Source: an uncultured Bacillota bacterium
GTDB lineage: Bacteria > Bacillota_I > Bacilli_A > Erysipelotrichales > Coprobacillaceae
Direction of reading: 5' to 3'
NCBI GenBank assembly: GCA_949290865.1
Contig: CASETM010000096.1
Span: 1 to 36,334, forward strand
Length of the DNA stretch: 36,334 nucleotides
The notes under the pieces are model-generated. The model had not been told where the DNA came from. It did not search any database and worked only from the letters and a program-made list of their open reading frames with translations. Within the stretch, counting starts at the first letter, position 1. Every line of letters begins with the position of its first letter. The translations under genes and the position numbers were made by a program. This document shows positions 9,377 through 18,104 of the stretch, in pieces.

Positions 9377-11929
9377 AATAAATTCGCCCTGATAATCAAC
9401 AGTCACATGACTTCCTGATTGAATTGTTCCTTTGATCATTTCTTTCGCCAGCTTTGTTTCAATATGTGACTGAATAAAACGCTTCAGTGGTCTTGCTCCA
9501 TAGATTGGATCAAAGCCTTCATTTTGAATTGTCTGATAAGCATTTTCTGTCAGTTCAATCGTAATTTTCTTATCAGCCAGACGGTCTACCAGCTGTCTGA
9601 TAAATTTATCAATGATTTTTCTGACAACAGTATGATCTAATGAGTTAAACATCACAATTTCATCAATACGATTCAAAAATTCCGGTTTAAAATGTCCTTT
9701 CAGCTGATCCATGACTAAATCCTGATTTTCTTTGGTATTGCCATTTAACAGATATTCAGAACCCATATTGCTGGTCATGATAATGATCGTATTTTTAAAG
9801 CTGACGGTATTGCCTTTGCTGTCCGTAATACGGCCATCATCTAAAACCTGTAACAGGATGTTGAAAACATCAGGATGTGCTTTTTCGATTTCATCTAACA
9901 GCACGATGCTGTAAGGATGTCTTCTGACAGCTTCACTCAATTGACCACCTTCTTCATAACCAACATAACCTGGAGGCGCTCCTACCAGACGTGACACACT
10001 GAATTTTTCCATGTATTCAGACATATCGATACGTACGATATTTCTTTCTGAATCAAACAGCTGTTCTGCCAAAGCTTTGGCCACTTCGGTTTTTCCAACT
10101 CCAGTTGGTCCTAAGAACAAGAAGGAACCGATTGGTCGATCTTCATCATTGATTCCGGCACGACTTCTCAAGATTGCATCTGTTACTTTACTGATAGCAT
10201 CATCCTGACCGATGACACGGAGTTTTAACGTTTCATCCATAGCTAACAGTTTTTCTCTTTCTGATTCCATCAGTTTGTTCATTGGAATACCAGTCCATCT
10301 GGCGATAACTTCTGAAACACTGTCTACAGTCACTTTTTCCTGCAGCAAAGGACTATCTACTTCTTTTGACTGCAGCTGTTCGATTTCCTGTTTGATCTTT
10401 GGCAGTGATTCATATTTAATACGTGAAGCTTTTTCTAAATCACCATCGTTTTGATATTTTTCCTGTAAAGCTTCTAAACGCATTCTTTCGTTTTTCAGTT
10501 CTTTGACATGATCTAATGATGTTTTTTCTTCTTTCCATTTGGCTTTTAAAGCTGTTTCTCTTTCCGTTAAAGAAGCAATCTTTTCTTTGATTTCATCTAA
10601 ACGTTTTTCATTATCTTCATTGCTATCTTCTTTTTCGATCGAAATTCTTTCCATTTCCAGACGATTCTTTTCTCTGGTAATAGCATCCAGTTCTTCGGGC
10701 AATGAATCAATTTCCATACGAATTGAAGCACAGGCTTCATCGATCAAATCGATTGCCTTGTCTGGCAGGAATCGATCAGTAATATATCTTTGTGACAGAT
10801 TAACAGCTCCAATAATCGCACTGTCAGTAATCTGAACACCATGATGTCTTTCAAAAGAATCTTTCAGACCACGTAAGATAGCAATACTGTCATCGATATC
10901 AGGTTCATCGACCTGAACCTTCTGGAATCGTCTTTCCAAAGCCGCATCTTTTTCCACATACTGACGATATTCATCTAACGTAGTCGCTCCAATACAGTGC
11001 AGTTCACCACGGGCCAGCATTGGTTTTAACAAATTGGCCGCATCCATGGCACCATCTGTTTTTCCAGCACCAACCAGCTGATGGATTTCATCAATGAACA
11101 GAATGATATTTCCTTCAGCTTTTTTGATTTCACCCAAAACAGCTTTCAGCCTTTCTTCAAATTCACCACGGTATTTGGCTCCAGCTACTAAAGCTCCCAG
11201 ATCCAGTTCATACAGTGTTTTATTCTGCAGGGAAATAGGAACATCATTTTTAAAAATACGCCACGCCAGGCCTTCAACAATAGCGGTTTTCCCAACCCCT
11301 GGTTCACCGATCAGAATCGGATTGTTTTTAGTTTTTCTTGATAAGATCTGAATCACACGTCTGATTTCATCATCACGACCGATAACAGGATCAAGTTTAC
11401 CATCTTTGACATCCTTGGTCAGATCACGACCATATTTTTCTAAAACTTCATAAGTGTTTTCAGGATTTGGATTATTCACCATATGATCACCTCGCATTTC
11501 TAAGATTGCTTTTTTGGTATCCTTAGGATTCAACTGCATCTGTGTCAGTAAATCCCTGACCCATGTTTCATTTATTTCAAATAAAGCCATGATCAGATGT
11601 TCAACTGAAACATATTCATCTTTAAACTTTGTCATCTGACCATTTGCTTTTGCTAACAAATCATTTAAACCATAACTGATTCTTAAACTGTTGATATCAA
11701 CATTATCTAAAGTTGGTTTTTGACTCAAACGATTTTCAATCGTTCTTTTCATGCCATTGATATCTTTTTGCAGCTTGGATAAGACACGCGGAAATATACC
11801 ACTGCCATCATTCAGTAAAACATCAAGAACATGTTCAATATCAACGACCTGATGTTTATGATTCAACGCCAGCTGACTGGCCCCCGATATAGCTTCCTGC
11901 ATCTTTGCTGTAAATTTTTCAAAATCCAT
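9365..11929 (-). CDS. clpB: ATP-dependent disaggregase ClpB
   Basis: ClpB extracts proteins from aggregates together with DnaK. The full-length 854-aa protein is present. The Clp N-domain covers about 1-145. NBD1 has [10 protein letters not shown] and [14 protein letters not shown], the coiled-coil middle domain spans about 400-530, and NBD2 has [14 protein letters not shown] and [10 protein letters not shown]. The C-terminal domain has [10 protein letters not shown]. Upstream are two CIRCE operators and a SigA-type promoter, so it is probably repressed by HrcA. An internal ribosome site ahead of Met150 suggests a second, N-domain-less product. Confidence 0.97.
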   Translation of the reverse strand: MDFEKFTAKMQEAISGASQLALNHKHQVVDIEHVLDVLLNDGSGIFPRVLSKLQKDINGMKRTIENRLSQKPTLDNVDINSLRISYGLNDLLAKANGQMTKFKDEYVSVEHLIMALFEINETWVRDLLTQMQLNPKDTKKAILEMRGDHMVNNPNPENTYEVLEKYGRDLTKDVKDGKLDPVIGRDDEIRRVIQILSRKTKNNPILIGEPGVGKTAIVEGLAWRIFKNDVPISLQNKTLYELDLGALVAGAKYRGEFEERLKAVLGEIKKAEGNIILFIDEIHQLVGAGKTDGAMDAANLLKPMLARGELHCIGATTLDEYRQYVEKDAALERRFQKVQVDEPDIDDSIAILRGLKDSFERHHGVQITDSAIIGAVNLSQRYITDRFLPDKAIDLIDEACASIRMEIDSLPEELDAITREKNRLEMERISIEKEDSNEDNEKRLDEIKEKIASLTERETALKAKWKEEKTSLDHVKELKNERMRLEALQEKYQNDGDLEKASRIKYESLPKIKQEIEQLQSKEVDSPLLQEKVTVDSVSEVIARWTGIPMNKLMESEREKLLAMDETLKLRVIGQDDAISKVTDAILRSRAGINDEDRPIGSFLFLGPTGVGKTEVAKALAEQLFDSERNIVRIDMSEYMEKFSVSRLVGAPPGYVGYEEGGQLSEAVRRHPYSIVLLDEIEKAHPDVFNILLQVLDDGRITDSKGNTVSFKNTIIIMTSNMGSEYLLNGNTKENQDLVMDQLKGHFKPEFLNRIDEIVMFNSLDHTVVRKIIDKFIRQLVDRLADKKITIELTENAYQTIQNEGFDPIYGARPLKRFIQSHIETKLAKEMIKGTIQSGSHVTVDYQGEFILRS
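11480..11493 (-). promoter_or_regulatory. Internal ribosome site and start (Met150) inside clpB
   Basis: GAGGTGATC at 11493-11485 is a nine-base match to the anti-Shine-Dalgarno. It is placed seven bases (measured from GAGG) before an in-frame ATG at 11482-11480. This start would remove the N-domain, just as the known internal start at residue 149 does in E. coli ClpB. Confidence 0.7.
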
Positions 11930-11941
11930 AGTATCACCCCT

Positions 11942-11968
11942 TTAGCACTCCTTTATCCTTAGTGCTAA
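11942..11968. promoter_or_regulatory. CIRCE operator 1 (HrcA site)
   Basis: TTAGCACTC, nine bases, then TAGTGCTAA: one mismatch from the CIRCE consensus TTAGCACTC-N9-GAGTGCTAA. It lies at the expected transcription start of clpB, just before its ribosome site. Confidence 0.9.
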
Positions 11969-11972
11969 TTAT

Positions 11973-12000
11973 ATTATAACCATATTTTTAGCACTGTCAA
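11973..12000 (-). promoter_or_regulatory. SigA-type promoter of clpB
   Basis: On the minus strand TTGACA (12000-11995), a 16-base spacer and TATAAT (11978-11973). The -35 box lies inside CIRCE 2 and the -10 box lies between the two operators. Confidence 0.85.
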
Positions 12001-12014
12001 CAACTGAGTGCTAA
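11988..12014. promoter_or_regulatory. CIRCE operator 2 (HrcA site)
   Basis: TTAGCACTG, nine bases, then GAGTGCTAA: one mismatch from consensus. It overlaps the clpB -35 box and is 46 bp from operator 1. Confidence 0.9.
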
Positions 12015-12134
12015 TATTTTTTATTTTTTTCTTCTAACCTTAATAATTGTTACTATAGATATGATCAGTATATTTTTCATTAATCTATTTTTATAAAAGC
12101 TAGCTGTTTTTATTACTAGAAAATCGTGCAAAAA

Positions 12135-12178
12135 TAAAAATCTCTTTAAAATCATAAACCTCATGACTTTAAAGAGAT
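12135..12178 (-). terminator. Terminator after the HD-GYP gene
   Basis: ATCTCTTTAAAATCAT (12140-12155) pairs with ATGACTTTAAAGAGAT (12163-12178), with one G-T type mismatch. It is followed on the minus strand by a T-rich tract. Confidence 0.85.
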
Positions 12179-12180
12179 CG

Positions 12181-14697
12181 TTATTTATTCATTGTAAACT
12201 GGTCAGCCATTTTGATCTGGCCGGTTTCAAAACCTTTAACAAACAGAGAAACCAGTTTAGGATCAAACTGACGTCCCGCTTCTTCTTTTAATATTTGCAA
12301 TGACCTTGCCGCCGTCATCTTTTCCTTATAGCATCTTTTGCTGGTCATCGCATCAAATGAATCCGCAATACAAAGAATACGGGCAAACAAAGGAATATCT
12401 TCGCCCTGAATCCGACGGGGATAGCCTTTACCATCATAACGTTCATGATGTCCCAGCACTGCTGGAATAACATAATCAAGTGACGGCAGATGTCTGATGA
12501 TTTCAATTGATGCCTCAACATGATTTTTCATCTGTTCATATTCTTCTGGTGTCAGCAAACCATTTTTATTCAATATCGATTCTGGAATGCTGATCTTACC
12601 AATATCATGCAGCAAAGCTGCCTGACGAATGATTTCAATAACATCTTTATCGTATCCCATCATGGCTGCCAGGCTGGTCGCATAATAGGCAACATTGTGA
12701 GAATGTGAAAACGTGTAATGATCTTTAGCATCGATCGCTGCCATCAAGGCAAAGATCGTTGCTTCATATTCCTGATAGATATCTTTGGAATTTTTTTCTT
12801 CTGTTTCTTCAATCGTATGCTGTAAAACCGTATCAAATATCTGAATACCATTTTTTCCTTTATGTTTGACATGATAGACAGCCATATCCGCATGACTCAC
12901 CAGTTCACTCACTGTAGTTGAGCCAAATGGGTAAGAACTGATTCCCGCACTGACAGTAATCGTTTTAACTTTATATTCTCCCTTTTCTTTTTTATTCATA
13001 CCTGCAATCTGATCACAGATCGACTGTACCAGGTTTTTAGCCGTAAAAACATCGTATTTTGGTAGTACGATAGCGAATTCTTTTCCACTGTAACGGGCAA
13101 CAACACCCTGATCGGAAACAGTTGTGGAAATGATCTGAGCAATATTTTTTAAAGCGATATCACCCTGATTCATTCCATAAAGCTGATTATACAATTTAAA
13201 ATCATCAAGATTCAAAATCGCAAAGGCCAATGTTTCTTCTTTATTTTCATTGAAAATCTGCTCTAATACTTCAGCAAAATATTTTCTGTTTAACAGTCCT
13301 GTAAGCTCATCTGTTCTTGCTTCCGTATAGACTCTTTCATACAGCTGAGCATTTTGAATAGCCATTGAAACAATACTGGCAACAGATGAAATCATCAGCA
13401 GATCTTTATATTGAATCTTATTTTTATTTTCTCCAGAAAGCAATACCATCCCAATGAGTTCCTGATCATTTTTTAAGGCAACAAAATGGGTAATATTTAA
13501 TCGTTTTAGCTGTTCTTTTTCACTTTCCCAAATAGAACGGTATTCCACCATCAAAGCCAGATCCTTCATCGAAATAAAACTTTCCTGTAATAAAATAGAA
13601 ACGATTGGATTATCTTTTTTGATAGTAAAAGAAAGATCAAATAAAGCCTGATTTGAAAAACATGCTTCATAATCTTCATCTTTTTTCAGACAGATGTAGA
13701 TATTAGTATGAGCATTGATCGTTAAGATCATATCAACAAAGTAATTGAGGATTTCATCAATCATTAATGTATTAGAAATACGATTGCTGAACTCTTTAAT
13801 TTTTTCTGCATAATCTGTTTCCTCTTTAATAAACACATGATTAATAACAATATTCCATAACTGAGAAACAACAAAAAACGCTAAAATAAAAAATATGCTA
13901 AAACAAATATAATAATGAATTGTATCTTCCAAAAAAAACAAATCACAGATTCTTAAAATAAATGGTGATATATTATAAAACAATATCGACGTAAGAATTA
14001 ATCCTAACCCATAGTAAACGGTGCGTGATCCTAAAAGTTTTAGTTCAAAAAGATGTTTCTTCACCACCGCTTTTAACATAAACGTCGCGTTAACAACTCC
14101 ACTTAAAATATCAATAGGAAATGTTTTAAATATTGGCAGCATGACTAAGATATGCCCTAACACCAATGCAAATACACCTTGCAATATTGGATTAATATTA
14201 TGTCTGGCACTAGGATTGATCTTATAAAAATCTTTTAAGATCTTGAAACAATGACATAAAATTGCTGCCACAGCGATAAATATAACCCCTGCACTATATG
14301 TCATATGATATTCAAACAGAACCCGACCACTCTGTTCAACAATTTCCGGATAGTGAATAAATATTCCTGTTTCAACATTGATGATAAACAGCAGTGATAA
14401 AACAACAAGATATAGAATATTGCCTGTTTTATCTTCGCTGTTGGTAAATGCTTTAATAAATAGAAAGAAAGTATAAGGCATCAGCAGTAAACCACCAATA
14501 GAAAGATGAAACCAAAATATATAGGATGGTGATGCCTGTGCTCTCATTAGCACTGATCCTAAAGTCCAGATCAGCATGGAAAACAAGACAGCCAGAAAGC
14601 CACTGATAATACGGTTTTTCTTACTCGCTAAAAAAACAAGAATCAAAAATACATAACAAAAAACAGCAATCATTGATACATATTCATAACTATTCAT
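12181..14697 (-). CDS. Membrane GAF-GGDEF-HD-GYP protein, probable cyclic-dinucleotide phosphodiesterase
   Basis: The 838-aa protein has an N-terminal block of eight or so membrane helices (about 1-285), a GAF-like region (about 290-450), a GGDEF domain and a C-terminal HD-GYP domain. The GGDEF active-site loop reads SGKEF (537-541), so cyclase activity is doubtful. The HD-GYP domain keeps HDIGK (His697, Asp698) and HHERYDGKGYP (750-760), the metal-binding and GYP motifs of c-di-GMP phosphodiesterases. The DELTGLLNRKYF start of the GGDEF domain is intact, so nucleotide binding may persist as a regulatory input. The ATG follows AAAGGAGGATAAC. It is 33 bases downstream of the GH3 gene in the same transcription unit. 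Confidence 0.9.
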   Translation of the reverse strand: MNSYEYVSMIAVFCYVFLILVFLASKKNRIISGFLAVLFSMLIWTLGSVLMRAQASPSYIFWFHLSIGGLLLMPYTFFLFIKAFTNSEDKTGNILYLVVLSLLFIINVETGIFIHYPEIVEQSGRVLFEYHMTYSAGVIFIAVAAILCHCFKILKDFYKINPSARHNINPILQGVFALVLGHILVMLPIFKTFPIDILSGVVNATFMLKAVVKKHLFELKLLGSRTVYYGLGLILTSILFYNISPFILRICDLFFLEDTIHYYICFSIFFILAFFVVSQLWNIVINHVFIKEETDYAEKIKEFSNRISNTLMIDEILNYFVDMILTINAHTNIYICLKKDEDYEACFSNQALFDLSFTIKKDNPIVSILLQESFISMKDLALMVEYRSIWESEKEQLKRLNITHFVALKNDQELIGMVLLSGENKNKIQYKDLLMISSVASIVSMAIQNAQLYERVYTEARTDELTGLLNRKYFAEVLEQIFNENKEETLAFAILNLDDFKLYNQLYGMNQGDIALKNIAQIISTTVSDQGVVARYSGKEFAIVLPKYDVFTAKNLVQSICDQIAGMNKKEKGEYKVKTITVSAGISSYPFGSTTVSELVSHADMAVYHVKHKGKNGIQIFDTVLQHTIEETEEKNSKDIYQEYEATIFALMAAIDAKDHYTFSHSHNVAYYATSLAAMMGYDKDVIEIIRQAALLHDIGKISIPESILNKNGLLTPEEYEQMKNHVEASIEIIRHLPSLDYVIPAVLGHHERYDGKGYPRRIQGEDIPLFARILCIADSFDAMTSKRCYKEKMTAARSLQILKEEAGRQFDPKLVSLFVKGFETGQIKMADQFTMNK

Positions 14698-14730
14698 TTT
14701 GTTATCCTCCTTTTGAAATTTCTTGTCTAT

Positions 14731-16350
14731 TTATTTTTCATATTGAAAATCCAGAATATGAAGCAGCTTTTCAACTTCATACTGATTTGGATTCATATGT
14801 CTGATCTTTTGATGATAAGTTTCTTCATAGGCGGCAAAGCTGCCACATCTTAAGATACTGACATGAAGGGGATCCATTCCCAGAATTTTTTTCAGATCAC
14901 GATAATCCTGATCGATATATTTAAAATAAGCCGTTAACAAATCTCTTAATACTTCCGTATTAACCGCCGAGTGAATCATTTCTTCCCGTTCTATCTCAAT
15001 ATAGAGATGAAGAAATGGTCGATTATTTTCGTTATATTCCTTCAATGCGATCCAGTTAATGACAGGTGTCTTAGCCAGCTGAATCACATTTCTAATACCA
15101 TTTTCCGAAATTCTGGTAAAACCCGCAATATCGATAATCGTTGGAACACGATCAATATATTTAAACCGCGGAATAACGGTTCCATCTTCTTTATTTTTAA
15201 GCCCAACACAGCGATACATATCACCGACACGATATCTGGCAAATGCACCACCTTTTAGTAACGTTAAAACAATTTCATAATTATGGTTTGGTAATACTTC
15301 ATCCATCAGATATGTTTGTGGTACATATGATGGATCATCCATATTTTTATACATTTCAGCTTCAGGAATAAATTCATAAAAACACGAATCAGGGAAAAAA
15401 TACATCCCATCTCGCGTCCAGGTTTCACAGCCAATGAGGCTTGGTTCTGTTCCCGCAAATATTTCCATCGGTCTAATGCCCCACAATTCTTCCAGATCAT
15501 CTTTATAACATTCATTATCGGTTCCCGCAACCATAAAGCCTTTTAAGTGAAAAAGATCTTTAGGTTTTAAAGGTCGATTTTCTTTTTTACACTGCTTTTT
15601 AGCACGCAAGATTCTTAATAGCATTTTTGGTTTATACTGAAACAGCTCTTTTAAACCAATACCGCCCCCTCCTTGCGAAAGAGAAGCTAAACTTTGACTT
15701 ACAGCATAAGTGACACTGCCTAAACCAAAGAAATATTCGACATCCTTTTTAAGAGCCAATTTAAAACCTAATTTGTTTCTTTGGCTAAAAGACATATTCA
15801 CTGCTTCCTTAACTTCAGGTAAAAACTGAATATCAATTTCTTCTTTTAACAGCAACGGCAAAATTCCTGTTGCATAAGGTAATGGTGCTAATCCATATAA
15901 AATCTTATCGGTATTTTCAACATTAAATTTTCCTAAAGCATTGCTTGTCGCCAAAAGCAAACAGGCAATGACATTATTACGATAAGCATCGAGCATACTT
16001 CTGGTATATGGTGCCAGCTTTAAAGGATGTTTACCGCCTTCCCAGGTCGTTTGAATCCAGATCACGGGATTTCCTGGTAACTGTTTGGTCTGTTTTCTTA
16101 GTAAAATATCAGCATAATCATCATATGTTGTTAAAGGCATCATCTGTCTGAATTCGTCGATCGTCTGCGGCTTTTTACCCTTTAACAGACTTTGACCAAG
16201 TTCACAGTTAGAAAAAAGTCTGATCTGTTCTTCCATCAAACGTTTTTGAATCACCATATATTCATCCATCGTTAAATGCAAAAAGCCACAATACTTTTTC
16301 CAGATCTGTTCATATTCTCCTTTTTTCAGCATTTCTTTAAGAATCATCAT
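14731..16350 (-). CDS. GH3-family acyl-adenylate-forming enzyme
   Basis: The 539-aa protein resembles the GH3 auxin-responsive family, ANL-type enzymes that adenylate carboxylic acids. Recognisable parts are FRQMMPLTTYDDYADIL near the N-terminus, MEIFAGTEPSLIG in the middle, FYEFIPE, and the YEIVLTLLKGGAFARYRVGD region followed by IDRVPTIIDIAGFTRISE. The phosphate-binding loop reads TTWEGGKHPLK instead of the family's Ser/Thr/Gly-rich loop, so catalysis may be changed. The start codon overlaps the last base of the preceding gene's stop (TAATG), with AAAGGAG upstream, implying translational coupling. The substrate is unknown. A lipid-anchored or lipid-linked substrate is plausible from its methyltransferase-like partner, but that is only inference. 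Confidence 0.75.
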   Translation of the reverse strand: MMILKEMLKKGEYEQIWKKYCGFLHLTMDEYMVIQKRLMEEQIRLFSNCELGQSLLKGKKPQTIDEFRQMMPLTTYDDYADILLRKQTKQLPGNPVIWIQTTWEGGKHPLKLAPYTRSMLDAYRNNVIACLLLATSNALGKFNVENTDKILYGLAPLPYATGILPLLLKEEIDIQFLPEVKEAVNMSFSQRNKLGFKLALKKDVEYFFGLGSVTYAVSQSLASLSQGGGGIGLKELFQYKPKMLLRILRAKKQCKKENRPLKPKDLFHLKGFMVAGTDNECYKDDLEELWGIRPMEIFAGTEPSLIGCETWTRDGMYFFPDSCFYEFIPEAEMYKNMDDPSYVPQTYLMDEVLPNHNYEIVLTLLKGGAFARYRVGDMYRCVGLKNKEDGTVIPRFKYIDRVPTIIDIAGFTRISENGIRNVIQLAKTPVINWIALKEYNENNRPFLHLYIEIEREEMIHSAVNTEVLRDLLTAYFKYIDQDYRDLKKILGMDPLHVSILRCGSFAAYEETYHQKIRHMNPNQYEVEKLLHILDFQYEK

Positions 16351-16916
16351 TATTCTCCTTTATGAAAGGTCTTTAAACATTCTCTTATACTTTTCATATT
16401 GGGAAACAAAAAAGGAGCTTGCTTTTTATATTCACCATAATTAATAAAAGTACGAGGAAAAATGAAAAGATCCTGCAAAATAACATATAAAATATTATAA
16501 CCACTCATCAGCAAAACATAAATCAATGTCTGCTTTGTAGGAAACATTCCATATAGACAAAAAAAGCCTAAAACAAACCATATAACTCCCGGATGACGAC
16601 ACAAAGCATACATTCCTTTAGTATAAGCCTGTCGTAACTGATTAACCTGTAAATAGGCTTCATCAACGTCAAAACAAAAAAATAGTGTATAAATTAATAA
16701 TCCACAAAAAAGGAGCCCTAAAAAAACGAAAAGAAAAAACCACCCATTGATGATCACATCATTGATCTGATTACTGATCTCTAAAACCAATGACAATACT
16801 ACCAGCATACTGCCTAAAGCAAAAAGATATCTGGCTAAACTTTGTGGTTTCCATATTGAGCAGAAATCATAAATGAAATAACATATAAATCCTAATGAAC
16901 CAACAAATATAGACAT
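16350..16916 (-). CDS. ICMT/PEMT-like small membrane methyltransferase
   Basis: This 188-aa (from the chosen start) integral membrane protein has about five hydrophobic segments. GMYALCRHPGVIW matches the RHP-containing cofactor motif of the isoprenylcysteine/phospholipid methyltransferase superfamily, and the YGEYKKQAPFLFPN tail matches that superfamily's C-terminal Y-x2-Y-x4-P-x3-P pattern. The start at 16916 was chosen because the longer reading frame (to 16979) would add a charged 21-residue N-terminus with no ribosome site, and the promoter's extended -10 lies inside it. AAAAAGGAG is upstream. The substrate is unknown. It leads an operon with the GH3-like enzyme and the HD-GYP protein. 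Confidence 0.65.
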   Translation of the reverse strand: MSIFVGSLGFICYFIYDFCSIWKPQSLARYLFALGSMLVVLSLVLEISNQINDVIINGWFFLFVFLGLLFCGLLIYTLFFCFDVDEAYLQVNQLRQAYTKGMYALCRHPGVIWFVLGFFCLYGMFPTKQTLIYVLLMSGYNILYVILQDLFIFPRTFINYGEYKKQAPFLFPNMKSIRECLKTFHKGE

Positions 16917-16947
16917 TATGTTCCTATTATCTCCTTTTTCTGATGTT

Positions 16948-16956
16948 ATTATATCA
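16948..16956 (-). promoter_or_regulatory. Extended -10 promoter of the ICMT-GH3-HD-GYP operon
   Basis: TGATATAAT on the minus strand (TATAAT at 16953-16948). It lies just ahead of the AAAAAGGAG ribosome site and supports the 16916 start of the methyltransferase-like gene. The -35 element is weak. Confidence 0.55.
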
Positions 16957-17034
16957 CGCTCAATTGAAAAAGAAACCATATTTTCCGTTATTTACTTAAA
17001 ATAATTTGGCTTTTTTACAAGATTTTACATACAT

Positions 17035-17057
17035 TTTATGATGATTTTCATCATAAA
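17035..17057. promoter_or_regulatory. Palindrome upstream of the pilus-like operon
   Basis: TTTATGATGA and TCATCATAAA form a perfect 10-bp inverted repeat around TTT. It is followed by AATAATGATAATTATTTC, which resembles a Fur-family box. It could be an operator or a weak hairpin. The region is AT-rich, so chance is possible. Confidence 0.3.
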
Positions 17058-17123
17058 TAATGATAATTATTTCATTAAAAGAAACATACCAGCAAAAATA
17101 TTTTCATAGCCAAAAAAAATGAG

Positions 17124-17129
17124 TATAAT
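17124..17129 (+). promoter_or_regulatory. -10 box of the pilus-like operon
   Basis: TATAAT 26 bases before the TTG start of the transglutaminase-like lipoprotein. The matching -35 (TTTTCA at 17101-17106) is poor. Confidence 0.5.
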
Positions 17130-17154
17130 AAAAAAAGAAACGAGGTGAGAAATC

Positions 17155-18093
17155 TTGCAGTTATACCAAAAACTCATCTGTTGCTTTCTCATCATTTTTT
17201 TTATGACTGGATGTTCAAAAAATGATGATCAGCAACAAACAAAAAAAGGAACAAGAGATAATACCCCTGTTATTTTAGAACCATTAGCCAATGGTACAAC
17301 AACTATTGGAAATGATAAAATTATTTTCAATTTATCTAACAGCCATCAAGGTTACACCGTTGTAACCTATAATGGTGATAATCCTAAAGTGAAAGTCAGA
17401 ATTAAAAACCCTCATAGCGAGGAGCTATATACCTATGATATTCACGATGGATACAATGTATTTCCTTTAACCGGTGGTAATGGAACATATACCTTTACCG
17501 CTTATGAAAATATTGAAGGAACCAAATACTCTCAGCTATACAATGGTACATTTGATATTCAGATTGAAAATAATTACATTACATATCTATATCCTAATCA
17601 GTATGTTAACTATAATAAAGATACAAAAGCTATTCAAACAGCTCAGAATTTAGCTAAAAGTGCTAACAACGATCTAGATGTTGTTACCAGTGTCTATGAA
17701 TATGTCATTGATACTATTAGCTACGATGATGATAAAGCACAAAAAGCTAAAGATGGTCTCATGGCTGGTTATCTACCTGATGTCGATGCTATTTTAGAAA
17801 AAAAGAAAGGAATCTGTTTTGATTACGCTGCAGTCATGGCCACCATGCTAAGAACGCAAAACATCCCTACTCGTATGGAAATCGGCTATGCAACAATCGA
17901 TAACGAAGCTATCTATCATGCCTGGATCAGCGTTTATATTAAAGATGTTGGCTGGATTGATGATTTGATTCATTTTGATGGTAAAAACTGGTCAATGATG
18001 GATCCAACACTCATATCAGATAGTCATAATAGCTCTAGCATACGCGAAGTTATCAAAAATAAAAATAACTATACAACAAAATATTTATATTAG
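17155..18093 (+). CDS. Lipoprotein with transglutaminase-like (cysteine protease fold) domain
   Basis: The 312-aa protein starts at a TTG with GAGGTGA just upstream; no suitable ATG is nearby. Residues 1-20 are a lipoprotein signal ending in FMTGC (lipidated Cys20). After a beta-rich segment (about 40-140) comes a transglutaminase-like domain with the triad Cys221 (GICFDYAA), His255 (YHAWISVYI) and Asp283 (MDPTL). Such domains cut or crosslink peptides at the cell surface. It is the first gene of the pilus-like operon, 11 bases before the PilC-like gene. It may process or attach the operon's exported products (inference). Confidence 0.85.
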   Translation: MQLYQKLICCFLIIFFMTGCSKNDDQQQTKKGTRDNTPVILEPLANGTTTIGNDKIIFNLSNSHQGYTVVTYNGDNPKVKVRIKNPHSEELYTYDIHDGYNVFPLTGGNGTYTFTAYENIEGTKYSQLYNGTFDIQIENNYITYLYPNQYVNYNKDTKAIQTAQNLAKSANNDLDVVTSVYEYVIDTISYDDDKAQKAKDGLMAGYLPDVDAILEKKKGICFDYAAVMATMLRTQNIPTRMEIGYATIDNEAIYHAWISVYIKDVGWIDDLIHFDGKNWSMMDPTLISDSHNSSSIREVIKNKNNYTTKYLY

Positions 18094-18104
18094 AGGTATC
18101 AACA

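Noticed and set aside
9732-11351. Several plus-strand open frames opposite clpB
   Set aside because: They are antisense shadows of the well-conserved clpB gene, with no ribosome sites or recognisable products.
16917-16979. Longer N-terminus of the ICMT-like protein
   Set aside because: No ribosome site, and the promoter's -10 box falls inside it; start moved to 16916.
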